From: Mycolicibacterium sp. ND9-15
GTDB lineage: Bacteria; Actinomycetota; Actinomycetes; Mycobacteriales; Mycobacteriaceae
DNA: 64,000 bases
NCBI RefSeq assembly: GCF_035918395.1
Contig: NZ_CP142362.1
Coordinates: forward strand, 4,005,501 to 4,069,500
Direction: 5' to 3'
This document shows, piece after piece, positions 43,796-52,045 of the stretch. Both the position numbers and the translations under genes were made by a program. The stretch's first letter is position 1. Each line of letters begins with the position of its first letter. The notes beneath the pieces were generated by a model, which was not told the origin of the DNA, made no database searches, and worked only from the letters and a program-made list of their open reading frames with translations.

Positions 43796-44934
43796 GCACT
43801 GAAATCCTGCCTGACGCAGCACATCTGCGCAGGGGCCGCCGCGAACGAGCACTGGCTCAGATGGCCGACCGCGATATCGACATTCTGGTGCTGGGCCGCC
43901 AGGCCAACGTGCGATACGTGACCGGCGCACCGCAACTCTGGGTCGCCGGCACCCGGCCGTTCGGGCCGATCTGCGAGATCATTCGGTCCACCGGGGAGAT
44001 CTACCTCAACAGCACCTGGGACGAGGGCATTCCCGACGAGATCCCCCACGACCACCTGTACGGCTTGGCCTGGAACCCGATGACGCTCGTCGAGGTGCTC
44101 AAGGCACTACCCGGTGCCGCCACCGCCAAACGCGTGGGAACCGACTCGCTGACACCGACATTCGCACAACTGTTGCCGATGGCTTTCCCCACCGCCGAAA
44201 TCGTCGACGCCGAACCCGCGCTGCGGGCGGCGCGCCGGATCAAGACACCCGACGAAATCGCGGTACTGCGCGGCGCGTTGGACGTGGCCGATGCCGCGTT
44301 GGAGGCTGCACGCGCCGAACTGGCCCCCGGCGTCACCGAGCAGTCGCTGACGGGCGCACTCATGGAGGCGATGGCCGCCGGCGGCGTCACCACTCCGGCC
44401 ACCCAGGACGGTGCGTGGATAACCAGCAAGGACCATCCGTGGCGGCGCGCCCGGACGGATGGCCGAGTTGAGTACGGCGACCTGGTCGCGTTCTCGGCCG
44501 GCGTGATGGCCGACGGCTACGTGGGCGAGGTCGGCCGCACCTGGCCGGTCGGTGAGGTCGACGGCTCGCAGGTGCCACAGCTCTTCGACCGCTGGAGCCG
44601 CCTGTGGGACAGGCTGATCGGCGCCTGTCGTCCGGGCTATCCCGCGAGCGACCTGCTCGCCGCGTATGAGGCGGCCGGTGAACCGTTGCCCGCGATGCCC
44701 GTCGCGCACGGCCTCGGCCTGGGCTACGACTCGCCGGTCGTCACCCCCGCGCTGCGAGCCACCGTGGCCGAGGAGGTGCTCGAACCCGGCATGGTGCTCG
44801 CGGTGAGCGGCTACGTCTGGCAGCAGGGCGTCGGTGCTGTCTTCAGCCGCGACGCCGTGCACATCACCGCCGACGGGGCTGAACTGCTGACCTCCAGCCC
44901 GTTCTGGAGTGGTGCGGGCGTGGGAATCGGTTGA
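43792..44934 (+). CDS. M24-fold paralogue with lost metal ligands
   Basis: A 380-residue creatinase-fold protein. Aligned to its neighbour, four of five metal ligands are changed: Asp to Ser (AFSAGV), Asp to Glu (YVGEVGRTW), Glu to Ser (LAVSGYV) and Glu to Arg (VFSRDAVHIT); only the His in VAHGLGL remains. It is probably a non-metal member of the fold or a structural partner of the active copy. Confidence 0.85.
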   Translation: MSTEILPDAAHLRRGRRERALAQMADRDIDILVLGRQANVRYVTGAPQLWVAGTRPFGPICEIIRSTGEIYLNSTWDEGIPDEIPHDHLYGLAWNPMTLVEVLKALPGAATAKRVGTDSLTPTFAQLLPMAFPTAEIVDAEPALRAARRIKTPDEIAVLRGALDVADAALEAARAELAPGVTEQSLTGALMEAMAAGGVTTPATQDGAWITSKDHPWRRARTDGRVEYGDLVAFSAGVMADGYVGEVGRTWPVGEVDGSQVPQLFDRWSRLWDRLIGACRPGYPASDLLAAYEAAGEPLPAMPVAHGLGLGYDSPVVTPALRATVAEEVLEPGMVLAVSGYVWQQGVGAVFSRDAVHITADGAELLTSSPFWSGAGVGIG

Positions 44935-44940
44935 GGACAG

Positions 44941-45891
44941 ATGTCGGACTCCGGGAGTCGGCCCGCCCCTGAGGAAATCGTCCTCTACGAGAAGGACCCG
45001 GCGACCAAGATCGCGACGATCACGTTCAACCGGCCCGACTATCTGAACGCGCCGACGTCGGCCGCGCGGTTGCGATACGCCGACCTGTTGCGCAGCGCCA
45101 CCGTTGACGACGACGTGAAGGTCGTCGTGATCCGCGGTCTAGGAGAGGATCTCGGCAGCGGCGCGGACCTGCCCGAGTTCATGGCGGGCGACGACGACGA
45201 GCGGCTGGCGGAACTGCGGGTGGACGATCCGAACGTCGTCTATCCGCCGAAGGGGTCATTCCGGCACGGCGCGACGATGGGGCAGTGGTATGCCAACGTC
45301 GCGGCGGGCAACCGGGCGTTGCAGGAGCTCAAGAAGATCAGCATCGTCGAAGCCAAGGGCTACTGCTACGGCTGGCATTTCTACCAGTGCGCCGACGCGG
45401 ACCTGGTGATCTCGAGCGACGACGCGCTGTTCGGCCATCCCTCGTTCCGGTACTTCGGCTGGGGTCCGCGGATGTGGACATGGGTGATGACCATGGGCCT
45501 GCGGCCTTTTCAGGAGATGGTGTTCACGGGGCGGCCGTTCACCGCCGACGAGATGATGGCGTGCAACTTCCTCAACAAGGTGGTGCCGCGAGACGAGCTC
45601 GAAGCCGAGGTCGCCAAGTACGCGCACGCCTGCGCGCGAAACCGGCCGGTAGACAGCGTCTTTCAGCAGAAGATGTTCTTCGAGGTGGTCAAGCAGTTCC
45701 AAGGCGAATATCTCGGCAGCCTGCTGTCCGCGATGTTCGAGTCGATGGGCGGCATGGCGCGACCCGACGGCAATGACTTCATGCTCGCCGACGCGATCGA
45801 TGCGGGCCTCGCCGACGCCGTCAACGGCAACGACGAGAACTTTCCGCCCGAGTTCCGGTTGAGCAAGACGAACCGCAGGAAGAAGGACTAG
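44941..45891 (+). CDS. Crotonase-family protein with atypical active site
   Basis: A 316-residue crotonase, longer than usual because of an insertion around residues 75-110. It has RPDYLNAPTS and GLGEDLGSGADLPEF for the first oxyanion strand and AKGYCYGWHFYQCADADLV for the second. The usual catalytic glutamates are absent (GHPSFRYFGWGPRMW). It may be an isomerase, hydrolase or C-C bond cleaving member. Overlaps the CoA transferase by one base. Confidence 0.85.
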   Translation: MSDSGSRPAPEEIVLYEKDPATKIATITFNRPDYLNAPTSAARLRYADLLRSATVDDDVKVVVIRGLGEDLGSGADLPEFMAGDDDERLAELRVDDPNVVYPPKGSFRHGATMGQWYANVAAGNRALQELKKISIVEAKGYCYGWHFYQCADADLVISSDDALFGHPSFRYFGWGPRMWTWVMTMGLRPFQEMVFTGRPFTADEMMACNFLNKVVPRDELEAEVAKYAHACARNRPVDSVFQQKMFFEVVKQFQGEYLGSLLSAMFESMGGMARPDGNDFMLADAIDAGLADAVNGNDENFPPEFRLSKTNRRKKD

Positions 45892-48302
45892 TGGCGGCGC
45901 TGGACGAGTACACCGTCGTTGACCTCTCGAGCGGGATCGCCGGGGCGTACGCCACCAAGCTGCTCGCCGACGGTGGCGCCACGGTGATCAAAGTCGAGTC
46001 ACCGCACGGTGATCCGCTGCGCACCTGGTCGGCATCGGGCGCTCAAATCGAGCCCGGCAGCGACGGGGCGCTGTTCAGCTTCCTGGCGTGCTCGAAACAC
46101 AGCGTCGTCGTCGACCCGCGAAACGCCGGCGATCTGGACCTGCTGCGCGGGCTGTTGCGGTCAGCGGAGGCCGTCGTGTGGTCGGGTGGGTCCACGATCA
46201 CCGCGCTCGACGAATTCGCGCCCGCGGCGCTCGTCGACGCGTATCCGCAACTGACCGTCACCGCGATCACCCTCTTCGGGCTCGACGGCCCGTGGGCGGA
46301 CAAGCCCGCCACCGAGTTCACGGTGCAGGCCTGGTCGGGCGGTGTGATCGGATTGGGCAGGGGCGCGCAGGACCGCGCGCCGGTGTTCGTGGCGGGGCAG
46401 ATCGGAGAGTGGCTCACCGGCGCGTTCGCCGCCGCCGGCACCACGGCGTTGCCGTCGGGGCTGGTGGACGTCTCGATGCTCGAAGCCCAAATCCTCTGTC
46501 TCACCTACTATTCGGTCTCATTTCACGACGCGCTGGGTCGGCCGTTCCGGGACCGTCGCCGGTTGACGATCCCCGGTGTGGCGTCGGCCGCCGACGGGTT
46601 GGTGGCGTTGGGATGCGGCACCGCGCAGCAGTGGTTCGACCTGTGCGCCATGGTCGGTCACGACGAGTGGATCGACGAGCAGGCCGACCTGTCGATCACC
46701 GAACAGGCCAACATCCACGCCGAGCAGATCTACCAGTGGGTGCAGGAGAACCGCGTCGAGGACATCCTCGAGCTCTCGAGCGCGTTCCGGATTCCGAACG
46801 CACCGGTCGGAAACGGCGCCACCGTCACCGCCTTCGAACAGTTCGTCGAGCGCGGGACGTTCGTCACCAATCCGCGCGACGGTTTCACCCAGCCGGGGCC
46901 GCCGTACCGCACCACTCCGTCGCTGCTTCGCGCTCCGCAGCCCGCGCCCCGCCTCGGCGAGCACACCGACTTGTATCGCCGAAATAGCATTCCTGGTCGC
47001 GAATCGGGTGCTGTAACGGCCCGGAATGCTATTTCGGCGCAGTCACCGTTCGAGGGCCTTCGCGTGCTCGATATGACGAGCTTCTGGGCCGGGCCGTCGT
47101 GCACCCACATGCTGGCGCTGCTCGGCGCCGAGGTGATCCACGTCGAGTCGACCGCGCGACCGGACGGCACCCGGTTGATCGCCGGCGTGCCGGTCACCGA
47201 GGAGCAGTGGTGGGAGCGCTCGCCGATCTTCTCCGGCCTGAACACCAACAAGAAGAGCGTCACTCTCGACATCCGCTCGGAGCGTGGCGTCGAACTCCTG
47301 CGCGAGTTGATCAAGACCTGCGACGTGATCGTCGAGAACTACACCCCGCGAGTGCTCGACCAGATCGGCCTCGGCTTCGGCGAGGTACACCGTCTGCGGC
47401 CCGACGCGATCATGATGCGTTTGCCGGGTTTCGGGCTCGACGGACCATGGCGCGACAAGCCGGCGTTCGCCTACGTGATCGAGGACTGCTCCGGAATCAC
47501 CTGGCTCACCGGTCATCCCGACCAGAACCCGGTCGAGCCCTATTCGGTCGGCGACCCGAACGCCGGCGTGCACGGGCTCAACGCGCTGCTGCTCGCGCTG
47601 GCGCACCGGCGGCGAACGGGAGAGGGCGTACGCATCGAGGCGGCGATGGTCGACGCGGCGCTCAACGTCGCCGCCGAACAGGTCATCGAATACTCGGCGT
47701 ACGGGAACCTGCTGCAACGACAGGGAAACCGGGGGCCGACCGCGGCGCCGCAGAACCTGTACCGCACCGGTGAACTCGACGAGTTCGGCCGCCCCGACGA
47801 CTGGGTGGCGATCGCGGTGGCGACCGACGAGCAGTGGGCGGGTCTGGTCGCCGCCCTCGACCACCCGGCGTGGGTCACCGAAGAGTTGGCCACGGTCGAC
47901 GGCCGGCGCCGCAACCACGATGCGATCGACGAACGGCTGAGCACGTGGTGCGCCACCCGCACCGGCGACGAGATCGTCGAAACGCTCTGGGCGGCAGGCG
48001 TACCGGTCGCCAAGGTGATGCAGCCGCACCGCGTCGGCGACCTGCCGCAGGTGGTGCACCGGAGCTTCTACGAGCGCGTGGGCCATCCCGTCAACCCCGC
48101 GGCCCGGCACAGCACACTACCCATGCGGATCGCGTCGGTACCGAATTTCCATCGCACGCCGGCACCGCTGCTGGGACAGCACAACCGCGAAGTGCTCACC
48201 GCGCTGGGACTCTCCGACGATGAGATCACCGATCTCGAGCAGCAGGGGGTCATCGGAAACGCGCCGGCGGGGCTGACCATTCGCACCACCAAGACTGGTT
48301 GA
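45891..48302 (+). CDS. Fused double CaiB/BaiF CoA transferase
   Basis: An 803-residue protein with two complete class III CoA-transferase domains, about residues 1-360 and 385-800. In the second domain the catalytic Asp is present (EAAMVDAALN). In the first it is Glu (DVSMLEAQIL), so that half may be inactive or altered. A 63-bp palindrome at 46977-47039 encodes part of the linker in frame. Probable role: loading CoA onto a pathway acid. Confidence 0.9.
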   Translation: MAALDEYTVVDLSSGIAGAYATKLLADGGATVIKVESPHGDPLRTWSASGAQIEPGSDGALFSFLACSKHSVVVDPRNAGDLDLLRGLLRSAEAVVWSGGSTITALDEFAPAALVDAYPQLTVTAITLFGLDGPWADKPATEFTVQAWSGGVIGLGRGAQDRAPVFVAGQIGEWLTGAFAAAGTTALPSGLVDVSMLEAQILCLTYYSVSFHDALGRPFRDRRRLTIPGVASAADGLVALGCGTAQQWFDLCAMVGHDEWIDEQADLSITEQANIHAEQIYQWVQENRVEDILELSSAFRIPNAPVGNGATVTAFEQFVERGTFVTNPRDGFTQPGPPYRTTPSLLRAPQPAPRLGEHTDLYRRNSIPGRESGAVTARNAISAQSPFEGLRVLDMTSFWAGPSCTHMLALLGAEVIHVESTARPDGTRLIAGVPVTEEQWWERSPIFSGLNTNKKSVTLDIRSERGVELLRELIKTCDVIVENYTPRVLDQIGLGFGEVHRLRPDAIMMRLPGFGLDGPWRDKPAFAYVIEDCSGITWLTGHPDQNPVEPYSVGDPNAGVHGLNALLLALAHRRRTGEGVRIEAAMVDAALNVAAEQVIEYSAYGNLLQRQGNRGPTAAPQNLYRTGELDEFGRPDDWVAIAVATDEQWAGLVAALDHPAWVTEELATVDGRRRNHDAIDERLSTWCATRTGDEIVETLWAAGVPVAKVMQPHRVGDLPQVVHRSFYERVGHPVNPAARHSTLPMRIASVPNFHRTPAPLLGQHNREVLTALGLSDDEITDLEQQGVIGNAPAGLTIRTTKTG
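46977..47039. repeat. Perfect 17-bp inverted repeat inserted in frame in a coding linker
   Basis: CGCCGAAATAGCATTCC (46977-46993) and its exact complement (47023-47039) surround a 29-base loop. The 63 bp, a whole number of codons, adds 21 codons between the two CoA-transferase domains. It looks like a small palindromic element, not family sequence. Confidence 0.7.
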
Positions 48303-49117
48303 CTCGACCCGTGGCCATCGATCCCTCCGACATCCTGCTGACCGGACGCGTGGCGGTCGTGACGGGCGGCGGCGCGGGCATTGGCAAGGGCATCGCCGAA
48401 GGCCTTGCGGCCTTCGGGGCGTCGGTTGCGATCTGGGAGCGTGAGCCCGACACCTGCGCCGCCACCGCCGAAAGCGTCGGCGCGCTGGGAATCGTCACCG
48501 ATGTAAGGGACAGTGCACAGGTCGACGCCGCGCTCGAAGAGACGGTCGCCGAACTCGGCGAGGTGTCGATCCTGGTCAACAACGCCGGCGGGGTGTTCAA
48601 CTCACCGCTGCTGGAGACCACCGAGAACGGCTGGGATGCGCTGTACAGAGCCAACCTTCGGCATGTACTACTGTGCACCCAGCGCGTCGCCCGCCGGCTC
48701 GTGGACGCCCGAAGCACCGGCAGCGTGATCAACGTGACGTCGATCGAGGGTGTGCGGGCAGCTCCGGGATACGCCGCCTACGCCGCGGCCAAGGCCGGCG
48801 TCGTAAACTACACCCACACCGCGGCGTTCGAGTTGTCGTCGTACGGCATTCGCGTGAATGCGATCGCACCCGACCTGACGCTGACCGAGGGTCTGATGCA
48901 GATCTCCGGCGGCAGGCTGCGGCCCGACGTCGCCCCGGGCATTCCGATGGGGCGGCCCGGTCACGTCGACGAAATAGCCGGGGCCGCAGTCTTTCTCGCA
49001 TCCGATCTGGCGAGCTACATCACCGGACAGACGATCCACGTCGACGGCGGCACCCAGGCGGCGGGCGGCTGGTACCACCACCCGCAGACCGGCCGGCCGA
49101 CACTCGGCCCGGGCTAG
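48299..49117 (+). CDS. SDR oxidoreductase, last gene of the long operon
   Basis: A classical SDR of about 272 residues: VTGGGAGIGKGIAEGLAAFG, NNAGGVFN, and YAAYAAAKAG with the Tyr-x3-Lys catalytic pair. TTG at 48299 overlaps the CoA transferase stop; GTG at 48311 is an alternative. It faces a convergent SDR gene across a hairpin. Confidence 0.87.
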   Translation: MTRPVAIDPSDILLTGRVAVVTGGGAGIGKGIAEGLAAFGASVAIWEREPDTCAATAESVGALGIVTDVRDSAQVDAALEETVAELGEVSILVNNAGGVFNSPLLETTENGWDALYRANLRHVLLCTQRVARRLVDARSTGSVINVTSIEGVRAAPGYAAYAAAKAGVVNYTHTAAFELSSYGIRVNAIAPDLTLTEGLMQISGGRLRPDVAPGIPMGRPGHVDEIAGAAVFLASDLASYITGQTIHVDGGTQAAGGWYHHPQTGRPTLGPG

Positions 49118-49125
49118 CCGCTTCG

Positions 49126-49181
49126 CGAGACTGCGGTTTATGACGAGATCCGCTTGTTTTCCGTCAGAAACCGTCGTCTCG
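49126..49181. terminator. Imperfect inverted repeat between convergent genes
   Basis: CGAGACTGCGGTTT (49126-49139) and AAACCGTCGTCTCG (49168-49181) pair at 12 of 14 positions. It sits in the 78-bp gap between the end of the long plus-strand operon and a convergent SDR gene. A bidirectional terminator is plausible although there is no T-tract. Confidence 0.4.
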
Positions 49182-49195
49182 ACGGGGGTTTCGGG

Positions 49196-50038
49196 TCAGT
49201 GGTTCCAGCCCTCGGCGGCCTGGTCGTCGAAAGTGCGGTCGATGCGCTCGAAGCGGCGCCGAATCGACCCGCGGGCCGCGTTGTGCGGCAGGACATAGAG
49301 CCGGTTGGCCTCGATCGCATCGGCGGTCAGGCGGGCCACGTTGGCCACACCGAGCACGGAATCGTCGGTGGGATCCGACGCCAATTGCTGCACCGTGTCG
49401 GCGGTCGAGGGGGTTGCCGGCCCGTAGTCGGAGCTGCGGACGCGTTCCGTGTTGGCCAGCAGGTTGGTGTCGACGATCATGGGGCACAGCACCGTGACGC
49501 CGATTCCGTTGCCGCGCACCTCGCGCGACAGCGTCTCGGCGAGCGCGACGACACCGTACTTGGCCACGCAGTACGGCCCGAGGCCGACGTTGGGGATCAG
49601 CCCGGCGAACGAGGACGTGAACGCGATGTGACTGTCGGCCTCCTGTGCGATCAGTCGCGGCAGGAAGGCCTCGACGCCGTGGATCGGGCCCCACAGGTCG
49701 ACGTCGATGACGAACCGCCAGTCGTCGTGGCTGGCCTGCGCGATCGGGCCGGCGTAGGCGATACCGGCGTTGTTGAACACCAGGTGCACGTCGCCGAAGA
49801 CGTCGAAGGCCGCGTCGGCCAACCGGTTGACGTCGTCGAGTTTCCGGACGTCGCACACCACACCATGGGCGTCGACGCCGTCAGCGCGCAGATCCGCGAC
49901 CGCACGGCCGAGCGCCGCCGAGTCGATGTCACTGATCATGATGCGTGCACCGCGGCCCGCGAATTCCTGTGCGCTGGCGAAACCTATGCCGCTGGCGCCG
50001 CCGGTGATGACCGCCGCGCGTCCCTTGAACGTCTCCAC
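49196..50038 (-). CDS. SDR oxidoreductase
   Basis: A 280-residue SDR with TGGASGIGFASAQEFAGRGA, FNNAGIAYAGPI and a YCVAKYGVVAL active site. The C-terminal half is extended with a variable tail. It follows the epimerase gene by 18 bp on the same strand, so both are driven from the promoter near 51159. Confidence 0.86.
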   Translation of the reverse strand: METFKGRAAVITGGASGIGFASAQEFAGRGARIMISDIDSAALGRAVADLRADGVDAHGVVCDVRKLDDVNRLADAAFDVFGDVHLVFNNAGIAYAGPIAQASHDDWRFVIDVDLWGPIHGVEAFLPRLIAQEADSHIAFTSSFAGLIPNVGLGPYCVAKYGVVALAETLSREVRGNGIGVTVLCPMIVDTNLLANTERVRSSDYGPATPSTADTVQQLASDPTDDSVLGVANVARLTADAIEANRLYVLPHNAARGSIRRRFERIDRTFDDQAAEGWNH

Positions 50039-50056
50039 CCGGCGAACACTATGCGG

Positions 50057-51142
50057 TCAGGACAGCTCGCGGGGATGATCCCACGACGGGTCTCCCAACC
50101 GGGCACGGATCGCGGCCCACGGATCTGCATACTTGCCGGGCTTGTTCCAGTACGCGCCGCGCCGTTTCAGGATCTCGCGCAGCAGCGGGGCGAGCGGGCT
50201 GAGCAGTCGCAGCAGGTGGCGCGTCCACCCAGCGTTGGCCGCGGCCTCGGCTTGCATGTCGGGCCATGAGTAGTGCTGGAACTGCAGCGCCTCCTGCGCG
50301 CGGGTGGTGTCCATCCAATCGGTGACGAACCAGGCGTCGTCGCGATCGGGGTCGCCCGGCCTGCCGGGCGGCAGCACACCGGGCAGGCCGCGCGCCGCTG
50401 CCAGCGCCGGCCCCACGTCGCCCTGGCGGATCCGGTGCGAGTCGTCCCCCGCGATCAACAAGATCTCTCCGACGACATCGGCGGTGGTGGCGGCGGCGAA
50501 GGCCCATGCGACATCACGGACGTCGACGCTGTGCAACTTGCCGTCGGTGGGCAGCAGGCTCTCGAAGTACAAGGCGTCGGCGCTCAACGGCATCGCGTTG
50601 GGATCGGTGCTCAGCACGCCGCCCAGCCGCAACACCACCCACGGCAGTTTCGAGGACCGGACGATCGCTTCGGCCTCCGCCTTCGTTCCGCTGTAGAGAT
50701 CGCACGGCCGCATCGGATCGTCGTCACGCAGCGCCGCCGTGGTGGTGTGCGGGTTGCGCGCACCAAAGACCGCGTTGCTCGAGGCGTGAATGAAGCGGGG
50801 CGGCGACGGCTGTTGTTCGGCGATGCGCACCAGCGTCGCGGTGGCGTCGACGTTGACGCGGCGGGCGAGTCCCGGGTTCTTGTAGATGGGCGGTGGAATG
50901 ACCGCGGCGAGGTGGATGATCGCTTCCGGGGCGATGTCGGCGATCAGGCGCTGCACCTGACCCCCGTCGGTGAGGTCCGTCCACCGCACCGATGCGCCTT
51001 GCGGCAGTGTCGCTTCTGCCTTGCGGTTCGCCGGGGTGTCCAGGTCGGCCACGATCACCGTGCGGCCGAGTCCGGCCAGCCGGCGTACGGTCGCCGAACC
51101 CACCAGGCCGAAGCCGCCGGTCACCAGTACTGTTCCCGCCAT
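50057..51142 (-). CDS. NAD-dependent epimerase/dehydratase-family (extended SDR) protein
   Basis: A 361-residue extended SDR: VTGGFGLVGSATVRRLAGLG, IIHLAAVIPPP, and YSGTKAEAE active site. The C-terminal half is rich in Trp and Arg. Relatives include 3-beta-hydroxysteroid dehydrogenase/isomerase-type enzymes and UDP-sugar epimerases. ATG 51142 is preferred over a start 27 bp further out because GTGGGAG precedes it. Confidence 0.83.
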   Translation of the reverse strand: MAGTVLVTGGFGLVGSATVRRLAGLGRTVIVADLDTPANRKAEATLPQGASVRWTDLTDGGQVQRLIADIAPEAIIHLAAVIPPPIYKNPGLARRVNVDATATLVRIAEQQPSPPRFIHASSNAVFGARNPHTTTAALRDDDPMRPCDLYSGTKAEAEAIVRSSKLPWVVLRLGGVLSTDPNAMPLSADALYFESLLPTDGKLHSVDVRDVAWAFAAATTADVVGEILLIAGDDSHRIRQGDVGPALAAARGLPGVLPPGRPGDPDRDDAWFVTDWMDTTRAQEALQFQHYSWPDMQAEAAANAGWTRHLLRLLSPLAPLLREILKRRGAYWNKPGKYADPWAAIRARLGDPSWDHPRELS

Positions 51143-51158
51143 CGCGACTCCCACCTGC

Positions 51159-51191
51159 GAATATGACATTCTCTTTTTTCGAAAGTAGCAT
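51159..51191 (+). promoter_or_regulatory. Promoter with embedded GAGAAT-type operator
   Basis: GAATAT-GAC-ATTCTC (51159-51173) matches the operator at 10 of 12 arm positions. An ATGACA -35 (51163-51168) and TAGCAT -10 (51186-51191) are 17 bp apart. The layout copies the mutase promoter at 11115, including ATTCTC followed by a T-run and AAGTA. It drives the acyltransferase and perhaps, in reverse, the epimerase. Confidence 0.55.
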
Positions 51192-51197
51192 ATTCAC

Positions 51198-51239
51198 GTG
51201 GAGGAGGCGGGCGGCGCGGGTATGACAGGTAGGCCATGA
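51198..51239 (+). CDS. Possible leaderless 13-codon upstream ORF
   Basis: A GTG lies about 7 bp after the -10 box, where transcription would start. The frame reads VEEAGGAGMTGRP and stops with TGA at 51237-51239, overlapping the acyltransferase ATG at 51236. This would couple translation of the next gene to a leaderless peptide. There is no other evidence for expression. Confidence 0.3.
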   Translation: MEEAGGAGMTGRP

Positions 51240-52042
51240 GTAGCAACGGGGAGCAGAAGCCGGAAGTCGCCAAGTGGGACCCCGCGTTCACCCGGGGTGT
51301 GGTCAACACGGTCGGCCCACTGATCAAGCGGTACTTCCGCGCCCAGGTGCGCGGCCTGGAGGCCATGCCGGCCGCCGGTGGCGCGCTGGTGGTGTCGAAC
51401 CACTCCGGTGGCATGTTCACCCCCGATGTGATGATCTTCGCCCCGGCCTTCTACCAGAAGTTCGGCTTCGACCGCCCCGTCTACACGCTCGCTCACTACG
51501 GCATCTTCATGGGACCGCTGGGGGACTGGCTGCGCCGCGCCGGGGTCGTCGAGGCGAATCGCGAGAACGCAGCCAAGGCGCTGAGGGACGGTGCTGTCGT
51601 GCTGGTGTTCCCCGGCGGGGACTACGACTCCTACCGGTCGACGTTCACCGAAAACGTCATCGACTTCGCCGGTCGCACAGGGTATGTGCGGACCGCGATC
51701 GAGACCGGCGTGCCGATCGTTCCGATGGTGTCGATCGGCGGCCAGGAGACCCAGTTGTTCCTCGCGCGTGGCGACTCGATCGCCCGCCGCCTCGGGTTGA
51801 AGAAGGCACGCATGGAGATTCTGCCCCTGTCGTTCGGTTTCCCGTTCGGATTGTCGGCGATCTTCCCGCCGAACCTCCCGTTGCCCGCCAAGATCGTCAC
51901 GCGGGTGTTGCCACCGATCCATGTGGCCGAGCAATTCGGGGCGGAACCCGACGTGAAGGAGGTCGACGCGCACGTGCGCTCGGTGATGCAGGCCGCGCTC
52001 GACGAGTTGGCCACGGAACGTCGATTCCCGGTGCTGGGCTGA
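51236..52042 (+). CDS. PlsC-type lysophospholipid acyltransferase family protein
   Basis: A 268-residue acyltransferase of the LPLAT fold, with NHSGGMFTPD in place of the usual NHxxxxD, GPLGDWLRRAGVVEANREN and VFPGGDYDSYRST. Relatives transfer acyl groups from acyl-CoA to glycerol phosphates or other alcohols. It precedes a FadD gene by 3 bp, which could supply its acyl-CoA. Confidence 0.85.
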   Translation: MSSNGEQKPEVAKWDPAFTRGVVNTVGPLIKRYFRAQVRGLEAMPAAGGALVVSNHSGGMFTPDVMIFAPAFYQKFGFDRPVYTLAHYGIFMGPLGDWLRRAGVVEANRENAAKALRDGAVVLVFPGGDYDSYRSTFTENVIDFAGRTGYVRTAIETGVPIVPMVSIGGQETQLFLARGDSIARRLGLKKARMEILPLSFGFPFGLSAIFPPNLPLPAKIVTRVLPPIHVAEQFGAEPDVKEVDAHVRSVMQAALDELATERRFPVLG

Positions 52043-52045
52043 CCG

